Shown here piece after piece: positions 45,251 through 56,137 of a stretch of DNA of 64,000 nucleotides. Position 1 is the first letter of the stretch, and every line of letters begins with the position of its first letter. The translations under genes were made by a program, and so were the position numbers. This DNA comes from Tubulanus polymorphus (lineage: Eukaryota; Nemertea; Palaeonemertea; Tubulaniformes; Tubulanidae), in assembly GCF_964204645.1 (NCBI RefSeq), contig NC_134028.1:12133001-12197000 (forward strand), read 5' to 3'. The notes below the pieces were generated by a model. It was not told the origin of the DNA and made no database searches. It was given only the letters and a program-made list of their open reading frames with translations.

Positions 45251-47827
45251 CCCTTTGAACCCTGACGTTTGATATTACCTTTTACTATATACCCGGCTTC
45301 GGGGGCAAAAATTCCCTATATTCAAATAGCTGTAAAATTTTAACTAATAAAGATATCTACATGAAATAAAGTTTATTAGACATTACAGGAAGTAAGCTTC
45401 TCAAAAAACATATCAAACACTCACCCTACTCCCAGTATCTTTGAAGTGAATGCCACTTTCGGAAGCAGTTTTCAGCTTCAGTGCCGATACAGAGAAAAAC
45501 GTTACATAACATACACCTATATACAGTTTTGCGTCTTTTAGGTAGATTTTCATCCCCATTCCTTTTTGCACGCTTATATCGTTCATCACAAACAACACAA
45601 CGATTGTTAGAAGTAGCCTCTGCTCCCCTTTCAGGAAAATGTTGTCCAGCATTCAGTCTTTGTAGATCGTGTTCATGCTCACGACGTTGACCGAGAACAG
45701 GTTCGTCCCTATTTGCAACATGATCACTCACAAGATCATGACAGAGTTCATCAACAAAATCATGGAAGCAATAGGATGCTACTGGTGATGGATTGGTCTT
45801 TCTTTTGAGTATGTATGCATTATAAATGGCCCACATCATAAATTTGACCATAAGTCTACGCGGCCATCTGTAATGACGTCTGCACTTGACCATCTTTGTA
45901 TGTTGGTCATTGAGATCAACTCCTCCCATGTGCATATTATATTTTTTTACTATACTAGGAGCAGGGACTTGAACCCTGCCTCCTTCTGCAGCTATGTATC
46001 TCCTTACTTCAGTGTCAGGAGATTTTACATGAGCAGTAGAGAGGAAGTGGATTGGCTTTTTGTCCATCCACACAAGAGCGGCTACCTTTCCGTTGAAACG
46101 GCGCTTATATTCACCACGTGCTAAGTCGTTCGCTGTTTTGATACATACAGGAAATCTCTTTCTGTTTGTCATTGTAGTTCCAACAATACAAGTGTTCATA
46201 TTGTCCAGAAGATGTTCGCTAAGGAAAACACTACTGTAAAAACGGTCCACGTATAGGCAGTAACCATGGTTCGCAACGGGTTTGCAAAGACGTCGAACTA
46301 AATTCCCGGTTGCGCCGACAACTTCCACATCCTCAGGATCATTTTGTACACCTGTATATACTTCCGCGTTTATAATATATCCATTGTCACTGTCACACAA
46401 TAAAAAAGTTTTTATACCCCATTTTACGGGCTTGTCTTTGAGGTATTGTTTTATTGAGAGTCGATTTTTCGTCGGGATGATGCCCTCGTCTAAGGATACA
46501 TTTTCACCAGGCACATAAAAATTCTTGAGTTGAATTCTTTGTTGAGGGTGGGGTCTTCCTCATTTACACAGTGTAGAAAAGTCCATATTGCTAGGAATCG
46601 ATCCCTGCTCATAACTTTTTTGAAGCCCGGGGTTGATAAAAGCCAACTTTTTTGTCTCCAATAATCAGAATAGCGATTTTTATAAATCAGGCACTCCATG
46701 GTTATTCGCAGGCCAAAGAATGCTTTTAGTTCATTTATGGTCACACTACGCCAGGTTTTAGCATGATAAAATGTAGGCCTGGCCGCTTTTATGCGTCTGG
46801 CTTGACGATTTGTTTCCGCTTTGAGAAGGCGCCACAATTCATTGTCCCATACTAAATCTAAATGTTCAGCTAGTGAACTTTCAGCAGTGATGGTGTCAGG
46901 GATATTTTTCACACCAGGGAAAAGGAATTTCATTATGAGCAGCAACATTTTCTATCCAATTATCAATTATTGGTTGACGATTACCAATATGGCCACTAGC
47001 TCGACGACGCCTGCGGGCACGGCCCCCACGCGCCCCTCGATTTCCAGCTCTACCTATCTGACCACCACGTTGATTGCCACACTGACCTCTAAATGCTCGA
47101 CCACGTCCACGCTGCTGTTGGTTGATAGGAGGTACACGTAGGCCTACAGGTTTACTGTCAGAGTCACTTGACACGTGGTAATTTATCGGAGATCGTGACC
47201 GAACTCGAGCGCCGACTCCCCTTCCTAAAGGACGGCTCCTTGGATGAATATGGGAAGGAGTAGATGAATGTCGTTGTTTGTTAGAATTAGACAGTTCATC
47301 ATCACTGCTGCTGACATCATGAGTAGGTCTGTTCACAGCTCTACGTCCAGTACTTGTACTCGGTACAACATTGTCCATAATATTGTTCGTATGAGAAGCC
47401 GCAGTGGTAGGGAAAGGGTCAATGTCCGGTCCATTTCTATCACTACCTGATTCATAATTATTGTCATTTTGTGATGAATTATCAACTAACATCAACGTAC
47501 CTTCTTCAAAACTCTCATCTTCAGTCTCAAAATCACTTTCGTGTTCGTAATCTTCCTGGTCTAAATCCTCATCATCATCGTCTATCACAAGTTGCAAAGC
47601 TTGACTCACTGATAATTGTTTTTTATCCATTATTTTCACCAAAAACTTGAAAAAATTCCGGAATTTTCTTGAAACATTCGGGAAACACCTTTGCTGACGT
47701 CATTATGGAATTCCCCGCTGAAAAACGGCAGTAGTTTCGAGTCCCACATAATGGGCCGGTATTTCGGCCTTTCGGTATATAGTAAAAGGTAAATGGGCCG
47801 GTATTCCGGCCTTTCGGTCTCAAAGGG
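45251..47827 (-). mobile_element. piggyBac transposon in a Kolobok intron
   Basis: 2577 bp with TTAA duplications, terminal repeats CCCTTTGA (inverse at the right end) and subterminal inverted copies of TTACCTTTTACTATATA (near 45275 and 47776). Right end holds two GGGCCGGTATTYCGGCCTTTC repeats. It lies wholly between a transposase donor at 45187 and acceptor at 48193, so the host exons are uninterrupted. Confidence 0.9.
45426..47630 (-). pseudogene. piggyBac transposase (two frame breaks)
   Basis: ATG at 47630. The N-terminal ~240 residues are acidic then RG-rich (DDDDEDLDQEDYEHESD; RGGRARRRRR). A frame change near 46935 leads to the domain 46948-46490 (TFYHAKTWRS, LKAFFGLRI, MSRDRFLAI). A second break with missing residues near 46510 leads to 46514-45426. 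That part holds the three catalytic aspartates, in VSLDEG, LYVDRFYSS and GGVDLNDQ, and a C-terminal cysteine-rich zinc domain (CVVCDERY, YRCMLCNVFLC). It would cut and paste the element at TTAA. Confidence 0.9.
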
Positions 47828-47831
47828 TTAA
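47828..47831. repeat. TTAA target duplication, piggyBac right
   Basis: TTAA after TCTCAAAGGG. Confidence 0.85.
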
Positions 47832-48474
47832 ATGAATTTCCTTTTTCTATTTTTGTTTCACAGGCATCTGAGAAGTATCTTGTTTCTTTTGCCGTGTTTT
47901 ATTTCGATTAATACAGTACAACTATCTAACCATTGCTTTCTATAATATTGAAGGGTGCAATATTATAGTTAATTTTACAACATACCTGTAACTCAATCAT
48001 ACTCTATATCTATACTCTATATCTGTCAGCTTTTCTTCTGCTAAATGTGTGCACTTATTTATCTGTCCTGCTTCTTGGGTTTGATGTGATTAAAATATAT
48101 TTCATAATTATTTTCCATTCACACGCATTATTTCAGCATATTTCATATTGATGTAATTCTTCTTTAAATCCCGAGTACATGTATCTATTGTAGAGTATGT
48201 CGACCAATGCTTTGATAAGCTCATAACATGTGTCGAAAGAAATGAGGATCTACAAGCTGTTTCTAGGATAGAACCGGCACCGCTATGTGAATCATATGAG
48301 AGGCCCAACAAACATGAAGCAGTGGTTGGATAACTTAGATTTTAGTTTGTAAAAAAATAAATCCAAGACTTGTATCTTATCTTTGTATAGAAATCATTAA
48401 AATATATTTCTAAAAAAATTTTAATATATGAATTTTAAGCAGATCTTTACAATTATTTTTGGCACGTCTAGGTT

Positions 48475-48895
48475 TTATTTCTTGAGTTTAGGCCATTGAT
48501 GTCCCTTAAATTTAAAGTCCTCTTCTAAGCCAGGTGGTGGAAAATGTGCCCTTATACAAGACACAACACAAGAAGGTAACACCACCCTACAATCCTTGCC
48601 GAGATAGTTCCAGCACCGCCGTACAAACTGTCTATAAGCAATGTGTCGATATTTAGCATGAGCAGGTCCCTCAAAGCCACTGCCTTTATACTGTTGCTTG
48701 TATTGGGACCAGGCACACTGCAAGTTCCAAGGATCCAAACAATCCGAATTCAAACCGGGATGATCGGTCATACACGTGAATTCCATTTTTTGGATGACTG
48801 TTGCTTCGTCTAATTTGGAGACTACTTCTGGTATTTCCTGGCAACAAACACATTCACGGGCGAACCCCAATGGTTGAAAATGTCCGCATGTGCAC
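48475..48895 (-). CDS. Kolobok accessory gene, exon 2: P2X7-ballast-like cysteine-rich domain
   Basis: The acceptor ACTAACTATGTTACAG at 48896 opens the exon, which ends in TAA 48477-48475; an AATAAA overlaps the stop. The joined product has about 217 residues. Motifs: CTCGHF, ECVCCQEIPEV, FTCMTDHPG, CLDPWNLQCAW, KYRHIAYRQFVRRCWNYLGK, VVLPSCVVSCIRAHFP and a final FKGHQWP. This is the layout of the zinc-binding, cysteine-rich ballast in the cytoplasmic tail of P2X7 receptors. No transmembrane or channel part is present. No stop or frameshift, in contrast to the transposase. It converges on the transposase gene, whose stop is 141 bp away. Role in transposition unknown. Confidence 0.8.
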
Positions 48896-49270
48896 CTGTA
48901 ACATAGTTAGTGAATGTTATGTATTGTAATATCAGTAAGATGAACTAGATACCAAAATATCTGAACATCCTACCCAATGCTAGGCTAAAATTTAAAATTG
49001 TAGTCTAAAAAGTTAGTGTTTCGGGAATACAGAAGTAATATATAATAAAAGTAATAATAATGAATGAGGGTTTTGGCAGTAGCGGATAGATAGATAGATA
49101 AATAAATAGAATAAATTTTGATTTGATTGGATTGAATTTTACTACTTTCGTTTCATTCACCGTATTTGTCGATATCAATCGGCACACATGGTATTAGAAA
49201 CATCTGAGACAAACTTTGATCGAAATTATAATTTGTATGAAACAACTCGATGATAATTTCGTCTACTAAC
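48896..49270 (-). other. Intron of the Kolobok accessory gene
   Basis: 375 bp between a GTTAGT donor and a TTACAG acceptor on minus. Contains a GATA tetranucleotide run near 49086-49100 and no coding frame of note. Confidence 0.6.
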
Positions 49271-49503
49271 CAATCTTTCAAGCGATCAACCTCGGTCCGC
49301 CAAGCATCTTCCCAAACACTAGCCGAATAAACCTCGTCGTCCGACGCGTCGGGTTCAAAATCAAACGGATTTATGACCACTATCTCATCGTTAGAATTGT
49401 TTCCTTCTTCAATTTCGGAGATTCGGCTGGAATCTGATGACACCGAGTCGCTACGTTCACTTTCATCGCTGTCACTATACGTTTCTGATATACTCTCCGC
49501 CAT
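49271..49503 (-). CDS. Kolobok accessory gene, exon 1: acidic N-terminus
   Basis: ATG at 49503-49501, about 180 bp inside the right terminal repeat. 77 codons plus two bases, ending at GATTG followed by GTTAGT. The two leftover bases TG plus the first G of exon 2 give a tryptophan codon, so the product reads RLKDW then CTCGHF, as in stand-alone ballast-type proteins. The N-terminus is serine/acid-rich (SDSDESERSDSVSSDSS), followed by PFDFEP. The donor was chosen by phase and by this family match. Confidence 0.7.
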
Positions 49504-49701
49504 GATGTTTTGGTTCGGGTTCTCAGAATGACGTCACACTTCCGGGTTTGGAATGAATCGGCACGGGCCGATCAAAAGTCTAATTTTACAGTTATTCCAT
49601 AATGTTAAATTTATTTTTTGATCAACTAAACCAATACATAGGTTATATTTGATGATAAAAATTACTTAAGGCCATATCTCAAAAACCTCTTCATGACCCC
49701 T

Positions 49702-51250
49702 TTAAGTGAATCGCCTATTATTGAAAGTTCAAAAAGTTCTTCTTTAGAATTGCGTCGGTTGGAGTTAGAATATCACAAGCGGGAATGTGGAAGACAACAC
49801 GAGATTGCGCTGAAGGAGATGGAACTTCGTATGAAGTTGATGGAATTCCACGATAGTGGTTTACGTCGAACACGCCCTCAGCAGTTTGATGTCACCAAAC
49901 ATATACGACTGGTACTAAAATTCAATGAAGCGGAACCAGATAAGTATTGTTCCCTTTTCGAAAAGATTGCTGTGAACCTGGAGTGGCCTAAGCAATTTTG
50001 GTCACTACTACTGGTTCAGATTGTATTGGTGGGAAAAGCGCAGGAAGCGTACTCTGCGCTTTCGGCCGAGGAAAGTCAGGACTATGACAAGGTTAAATTT
50101 GCTGTATTGAAGTCGTATGAATTGGTACCTGAAGCTTATCGTCAGAAATTTCGAGATCGTAGAAAATATTCAACAGAAACATTTGTAGAATTTGCAAGGG
50201 GCAAACAAGATTTGTTCGATAAGTAATGTGATTCTATGTTAGTGCATAAAGATTTTGAGAAATTAAGACAAATTGTTCTAATTGAAGAGTTCAAAAATTG
50301 TTTAGGGATTGAGATTAGGACATATTTAGATGAAAAGAAAATAACTGATTTGAGTGAAGCTGCAATTTTGTCAGATGATTACGCGTTAACACATAGGATT
50401 ACATTAGGTAAATCAGATACATGTAGTAACAGTAATAGTACCAACTTTTCTATGAATCGTAAAATAGGTCCAAACAGCAAATTGGAATCAAGTCCTAAGA
50501 CTAATACTACTACGGTAGTTTGCAGTTATTGCAAAAAGGCGGGACACTTAATTTCTGAGTGTTTCAAATTACAAAGGAAAAGATCTCAATCGGTACAAAA
50601 GGTTCAGCTTACTTCTACGGTGGACACAAAGAGTTTGTTACAAAATTTCAAATTTGAGCAAAAACCATTTGAACCGTTTATTTCTGATGGCTATGTTTCT
50701 CTGCCAGGGTGTTCAGTTGAAAATTTGAATATAAAAGTTTTGTGGGATACAGGAGCTTCACAGACTCTTATGCTAACTGGTACGTTACCTTTGTCTGAAA
50801 AAACATATGTAGGGCGCAGTGATTTATTGAAAGGCGTTAGCGGAGAGATATTGGAGACTCCTTTACATAAGATTTACTTAAACACATCTGAAGTACAGGG
50901 TGAAGTAGAAGTTGGTATCAAGTCAGTACTACCAGTACCTGGAATTCATTTGTTATTGGGCAATGATTTAGCTGGAGGTAATATTCATTATGATCGAACT
51001 GTTTCTGACTCTCCCACTTTGGATTCTAAAGTGGAAGAGTTAGAAATTCCGGGTATTTTTCCTGCTTTCGCGGTAACACGTGCTATGGCTGCAAAAAAAT
51101 TAAGAGATGCATTGTCATCTTTTCAGCCCTCTGATAATGTATTGTCTTCTGATTCTTCAATTTCTGACGATTGTCAGCACAATTTAGATGATACTTTTTT
51201 GCAAACAAATTTTGAGTCTGTGGGAGAACAGTCCGAGCAGTCCAGAATTT
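49702..51250 (+). pseudogene. gag and protease of integrase-first Gypsy
   Basis: Frame 49693-50226 is helical gag (LELRRLELEYHKRECGRQHE, then AYSALSAEESQDYDKV and VPEAYRQKFR, a SCAN-like capsid segment). TAA at 50224 interrupts it, and 50236-51252 continues. That part has a CCHC knuckle (CSYCKKAGHLISEC, about 50521-50562) and an aspartic protease with VLWDTGASQT (near 50740). A C-terminal linker follows. The first part of gag lies before the Kolobok insertion. Confidence 0.8.
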
Positions 51251-51342
51251 AGTAGGGCACATTTGATTAAATTACAACAGCAGGATTCCAAAATTTTTAA
51301 ACTATGTAGTACTGCTTCATCTTCAGTTGAAGATTTTTAAAT

Positions 51343-52307
51343 GATAACCCTGTGGGTTATTTTATGCACGGTGGAGTACTGTTGAGGAAATGGCATCCAC
51401 CGGATGTCCCTGCTGATAATGAGTGGAACGTGGTGAATCAGATAGTGGTTCCCCCTGGGTATCGCAAGCATATTTTGCATCTGGCCACTGACAATTTAAT
51501 TGGTGGTCATTTGGGCGTAAAAAAACTTATAACAAGATTCTTGAGAATTTCTTTTGGCCAGGATTATATAAAGATGTATCAAAGTTCTGTGGTAATTGTC
51601 ATGCCTGTCAAATTAGTGGTAAACCCAATCAAACGATCCTGCCGGCTCCGTTAATTCCGGTGCCAGCATTTTCTCAACCGTTCTCAGAGATTTTGATCGA
51701 CTGTGTTGGTCCTTTGCCTAAAACTAGAGCAGGAAATGAATATCTTTTAACCATTATGTGTAAATCTACACGATTTCCTGAGGCAATTCCACTTCGTAAT
51801 ATTACGGCTCCAGTTATATGTAAAAACTTGGTTAAGTTCTTTACTACATTTGGTCTTCCTTCATCTATTCAATCAGATCAAGGTTCCAATTTCATGTCGG
51901 GTATATTTCAACAAGTTATGTTCCAATTAAACATTAAACAATGTTACTCGACGGCGTATCATCCACAGAGCCAAGGTGCTTTGGAGCGTTTTCATCAAAC
52001 ATTGAAATCCATGTTAAGTGTGTTCTGTAGTGAAAATGATCGTGATTGGGATGAAGGAGTACCATTGTTACTATTTTCTGTCCGTGAATCTGTTCAGGAT
52101 TCATTAGGATTTAGTCCTTTTGAATTGGTTTTTGGCCATAAAGTACGAGGTCCTTTACTGTTGATGAAAGAACAGTGGTTGGCGGACTCAATTAAAATTC
52201 CTTTATTGAAGTATGTAACTGAGTTTAGGAATAGAATGTGTAATACGTGGAAATGTGCTCGTGAGCACTTGACTGAATCACAAAGTAAGATGAAAACGTG
52301 TAGCTGA
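51343..52307 (+). pseudogene. Integrase of Gmr1-like Gypsy, located before RT
   Basis: The H2C2 region is near 51475-51620 (HLATDNLIGGHLGVKKLI, then a frame change). The core frame 51660-52307 shows FSEILIDCVGP, SIQSDQGSNFMSG and HPQSQGALERFHQTL, giving the D, D and E positions. The tail has GFSPFELVFGH. The C-terminal domain is cut short at a deletion near 52295 that fuses it to RT sequence. Its place ahead of RT is unusual for Gypsy. Confidence 0.85.
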
Positions 52308-53461
52308 ACCCAGTGATAGTGACTGGAGTTCTCCGTGTCTATTAATTCCTAAGCCAGATTTTCGTAAAGTCAATTCAGTGACTAAGACAGATTGTCATCC
52401 AATACCCAGGATAGATGATCTTGTCGATCAGATTGGTAAATCCAAGTATATTACTAAAATCGATTTAACCAAGGGTTATTGGCAAGTTCCTTTGACAAAC
52501 CGCGCTAAGAAGATAGCTGCATTTGTTACACCAAATGGTTTTATTTCAATATCGAAAGATGGCATTTGGTTTGAAAAATTCAGCGGCCACTTTCCAAAGG
52601 CTCATGAATAAGGTCGTGAACGGTCTAGTTTGCGTGATTGTATATATTGACGATCTTATCATTTTTTCAGATACTTGGGAGTCACATCTTCAGCAACTGC
52701 ATTCTCTATTTGAGAGATTGACTGAGGCAAACCTTTAGGTAAAAGTTTACTTAACTTAAGTTTACTTAACAGTAAACTTGCCTATAAGTGATTTCGGTAA
52801 AGCCATAGTAATCTATCAGGGTCAGGTAAAGCCTGTGGATGCGAAAATTAAATCAATATTAGATTTACCGTCTCCTAATGATCGGAAATCTCTTCTTCGA
52901 TTTTTGGGTATGGCCGGTTTCTATAGAAAGTTCTCTAGAAATTTTTCTGATCTAACTTGCTGTTTGACCCAGTTGCTGAGGAAGGGTGTCCCGTTTGTTT
53001 GGAATGAAGATTGTGAATTAGCATTTCGAAATGTCAAGTCTTTTCTTTGTAGTAGTCCTGTTTTGTCTGCTCCTAACTTTGAAAAACAATTCAAATTGAC
53101 TGTTGATGCTAGTGATGTCGCTACAGGGGCTGTGCTATCTCAAATTGATGATTCTAATATCGATCATCCATTAGCGTATTTTTCGAAGAAACTGAATAAC
53201 AGTCAGAAGAACTATTCTACTATAGAGAAAGAATGTTTGGCATTGGTTTTTGCTCTAGAACATTTTGAGGTGTATTATAGTATGCAATTATATCCTGTTC
53301 TTGTATTAACAGATCATAATCCGTTGAAATTTCTGAATTCAATGAAGAATAAGAATAAACGAATTATGAGATGGGCGTTATTGCTGCAAGAGTATAATTT
53401 ACAGATTGAGCATATCCGTGGAAGTAAAAACATAATTGCTGATGCTCTATCACGAGTTTGA
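52308..53461 (+). pseudogene. Reverse transcriptase and RNase H of Gmr1-like Gypsy
   Basis: RT begins near 52310 (EPSDSDWSSPCLLIPKPDF), lacks its first part, and continues with TKIDLTKGYWQVPL, FGLKNSAATFQRLM and VIVYIDDLIIFSD (active site near 52643-52654). Frame changes lie near 52570 and 52738-52780. RNase H and the tether (LRFLGMAGFYRKF, LTVDASDVATGAVL, VLTDHNPLKFL, NIIADALSRV) end at a TGA at 53459. The 3' LTR starts 95 bp later, with no integrase between. Confidence 0.85.
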
Positions 53462-53544
53462 TGTATATAAGTCATTGTGTTCTAGATATTGTAAGCTAAA
53501 TCGTGTATATTATATATTCTGGTATAATTCCATAAAAACTCTTT

Positions 53545-53555
53545 AAGGAGGGAAG
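53545..53555 (+). other. Polypurine tract of integrase-first Gypsy
   Basis: AAGGAGGGAAG immediately before the TGTTATG of the 3' LTR. Confidence 0.7.
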
Positions 53556-53830
53556 TGTTATGTACTGCAGATTTAGATATACGTACACATATATAACGCT
53601 TTTAAACGTAACGCTTGTTAACCAGATAAGAGATTACTACATATAATACTGTGTTCTGAATACTACATATAATATTGAATAGTATTACCGTGGTTCATAA
53701 GTTCCATTTATATTGAGTTGTATATAAGTTGTGTACATGTGAAATAAATCAGTACTGTAATAAACTGCCTACACTCCACACACGTCGATGTCATAGCGTT
53801 GGTTACTGTTTCTCTGTCCGTGCCGTAACA
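53556..53830 (+). repeat. 3' LTR, integrase-first Gypsy
   Basis: TGTTATGTACTG...GCCGTAACA, nearly identical to the 5' LTR, followed by the ACAT duplication at 53831-53834. Confidence 0.85.
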
Positions 53831-54440
53831 ACATGCATTTTAATAAATCTGATTCCTCCTTTACAGTGAACTTAGCTTTAACCTAGTAGAGGCTAGTAGC
53901 CTATGTAGGCCTATGTATATGCGTAGGCCTAACATCCCGACAGATTGGTCGTAGGCCTATTGAATTACAACCCTCCTAAACATTGTAAATTTTGTTTTGA
54001 AGTCCAATCTAATGAGTCCGTTAATAAACGCAACAATTAGACTGTGTTTGTTTGAGACAGTAAAGCTAAGTACCGGAAGGCCTAAAGTCTTAAGGACGCG
54101 TACAACTCGATAAACACTTCAAGCAACACAGCGAACGATCTCCTTTCCCCCACGGAATGTCAAGTGCGAGTCCAGCATATGGATAGGAGTGTGTTATATC
54201 CTTGTATTTAGTAAATACCTTGCGCATTTGATGAAGTTCGGTATGTACTATTGGAAATATAGAGTATTGATAAATGGTTGAAGCCTGCGGCCGAATTAAG
54301 TAATATCTTCTTTTATTTTGATACCTCGTCGACACAACAGCTTTTCTCCGCTATATCTCTTCGGCGTGTTTAGTTTAGGCCTACGACTCCCCGGTACTCT
54401 AATGATTAATCTTAGTAAATACATGGTTAATTTGGTAAAG
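53831..54440 (+). repeat. Unit X copy 2, second part
   Basis: Aligns with about 37085-37830. Continues at 56138 after an unrelated 1.7-kb stretch. Confidence 0.75.
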
Positions 54441-54936
54441 AAACAACAGGCCCATGGGCCTTGAAGCATTGGTAGATTATACTGTGGTATTAAGTGGTTA
54501 TAATGTTTTACATCTGCCGGCAAATCTTCTATGAGGATGTTGATTGGGAGGACCACAGACTTAAAGGTCTATTTGTCTAGTACGATTTTATTCCTGAAAA
54601 TGAATTTATTTTCTGCCTAGCTATTTAGCCTAGGCTATTTGTACTGTTAAACCTCATTAATGCGATTCTGTTAAAAAGACAAAACTAGTTTATTCTGATG
54701 TTTTCCATCATGTCCCAGCCAAGATATTTATATCAATCAAGATTTGGATACAAAAACCCATTTTTACGCATGAACTGTTAGGCCCCACTGAATAATGAAA
54801 ACAGAAACAGAACGATTTTTCTGAATGCAATTGCAAGACCCTCCGATCTTAGAGCTCCAAGCTCTGATGCATGTACGCATGCAAAACGTCGCAGAGAGCG
54901 ATGCCGGCGTTGGTGTCACTGAGGCCAGCTGGTGAT
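54441..54936. other. Insert in unit X copy 2, left part
   Basis: Absent from unit X copy 1. No gene recognised. Borders the SINE. Confidence 0.3.
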
Positions 54937-55153
54937 TGTTTGTTTGTCTTTTTGTTTGTTTGGCTTTACGTACATCGTTTGGATCTTGGTTTCCCAAGAC
55001 TATTCCTATTGGATTGTTCATTTAATCTCACGATGGTACGACCTTTGAAGTGTTGCCCACACACTGTTCGCAGCCAGCAGGACTCAAACCCACTCAGCAT
55101 TGATAGTGGATTCAACATCATCACGCCTTATCTCACTGAGCTACCGAGGCCGC
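54937..55153 (-). mobile_element. tRNA-derived SINE
   Basis: On minus the head reads GCGGCCTCGG then box A TAGCTCAGTGAG (55143-55132) and box B GGTTTGAGTCC (55090-55080), the internal RNA polymerase III promoter of a tRNA. A non-tRNA body follows, ending in a CAAACAAACA-type tail near 54937-54962. Target duplications were not found. No protein. Confidence 0.7.
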
Positions 55154-56137
55154 TCGATTCAATTCCAAAAAACCACAGCAGCGGCAAATAACCATCGCAA
55201 TATTGCAATTTACGACAATCAACGCGTAAATTCAATCACTGTTGTTTAACGCATAGAAAAGATAATAAAAGGTATTTTTTCCCGGCGCGCATTACAAAGC
55301 GAATCTCTGCCGAGGGCGTCAGAGGGTGCTACCGCCTTATGAGTGCGCAGCAGGCAGGTAGGGCGTCCTAAAGTGAAAACTTATATTAGAATATAGCCGA
55401 ATCGAATTTTACAATGTCAGTCAACTGATTGATGATACAACATGGTTGTTCTCGGTGTACTTAACAATGATATTTTCCTCCAATTAACAACTCTGGTAAA
55501 ATTGAATAAAATGATCTATCTTTATTGGTGATATCGTATCATGGTGGTAGCCTACCGTTTACCGTTTGATGTTTCGTGTCATCATGAAATTGTTTTAACT
55601 TTAGTAAAGGCGTTCCCGTACGATCACATACGGGTTTCAGTCACGAGTAGGCTGCCGTTCCACTGCTCTAGAAATACGTATTCTGACGCTGAGAATTAAT
55701 CCCAAATAATCCCATGGATACTGATAGTTGGAATAACAGTGATATCCAAACACTGTGATTTTTCTAAACCGGAGGTACATAATTTTATGTTTTTCTATTC
55801 AGAAGAGGCTGTTCCCCATTCTTAACTGCCAATGTCAATGCGGACATATCGCTACGCGATTGTTTAACCCACTCTCATCAACCAGATAATGAACGAGAAA
55901 AATGCGATCGAATAACTTTTTGGACCATTAAATCAGAAATCTGGCGACGCTATGTTGTGGGGAATAATTGAAACATTTTTTTGTAATTTTCAGCTGTTTC
56001 TAATGTTTTACGTGAACGGAGTGACAATTTGAAGTTTCTATGAAAATGAGAACAGTCGGCGCTATTTTTTCGTACTACTATTTTCGATCCATTTTACTAG
56101 CATTGGCATGACGTCATAGATGTCAACCAATGCTAAA
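55154..56137. other. Insert in unit X copy 2, right part
   Basis: Absent from unit X copy 1. No gene, repeat or RNA recognised apart from the neighbouring SINE. Confidence 0.3.

Larger units (their letters stand above)
42163..48333 (+). pseudogene. Kolobok transposase with THAP domain (multi-exon, broken)
   Basis: Exons by splice signals and phase: 42163-42379, 42760-43004, 43122-43371, 43458-43575, 43653-43819, 43899-44142, 44212-44371, 44470-44692, 44766-44937, 45038-45186, 48194-48333. Exon 1 is a THAP zinc finger (MPRRCVAMHC, then QLCYKHF in another frame after an A7 run at 42287-42293), finished in exon 2 by LKSDAVPTI. Exon 3 is acidic. The catalytic part starts with a CTNCG...W box (exon 5), GGDARCDSMGHSAKFSSFS (exon 6), TDRHH (exon 7) and GVECYHSVVNHFAPK (exon 9). 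Two stops in exon 7 (TGA near 44266, TAG near 44328) and a frameshift in exon 8 disable it. AATAAA at 48356. Confidence 0.85.
41870..49701 (+). mobile_element. Kolobok DNA transposon carrying an accessory gene
   Basis: Terminal inverted repeats AGGGGTCATGAAGAGGTTT (41870-41888 and inverse at 49683-49701) with TTAA duplications. It encodes a THAP-domain transposase in eleven exons on plus and a convergent two-exon gene on minus. A piggyBac lies in the last transposase intron. The TTAA target plus a THAP transposase defines the Kolobok superfamily. Confidence 0.9.
41151..53830 (+). mobile_element. Ty3/Gypsy retrotransposon with integrase upstream of RT (Gmr1-like), nested host
   Basis: LTRs at both ends, a tRNA-Pro-type primer site, then gag, protease, integrase, RT and RNase H, with the 3' LTR directly after RNase H. 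The integrase-before-RT order is copia-like, but the RT sequence is Gypsy-like. This matches the Gmr1 type known from deuterostomes. A Kolobok of 7.8 kb splits gag. Without it the element is about 4.8 kb. LTRs differ at roughly eight sites by eye, so the insertion is fairly young. Confidence 0.85.

Noticed and set aside
47631-47642. Upstream start of the piggyBac frame
   Set aside because: The extra residues come from a non-ATG codon; the ATG at 47630 is the better start.
51343-53461. Copia retrotransposon, because integrase precedes RT
   Set aside because: RT, RNase H and integrase motifs are Gypsy-like (YIDD with FGLKNSAATFQ, DASDVATGAVL), so the Gmr1-type Gypsy explanation fits better.
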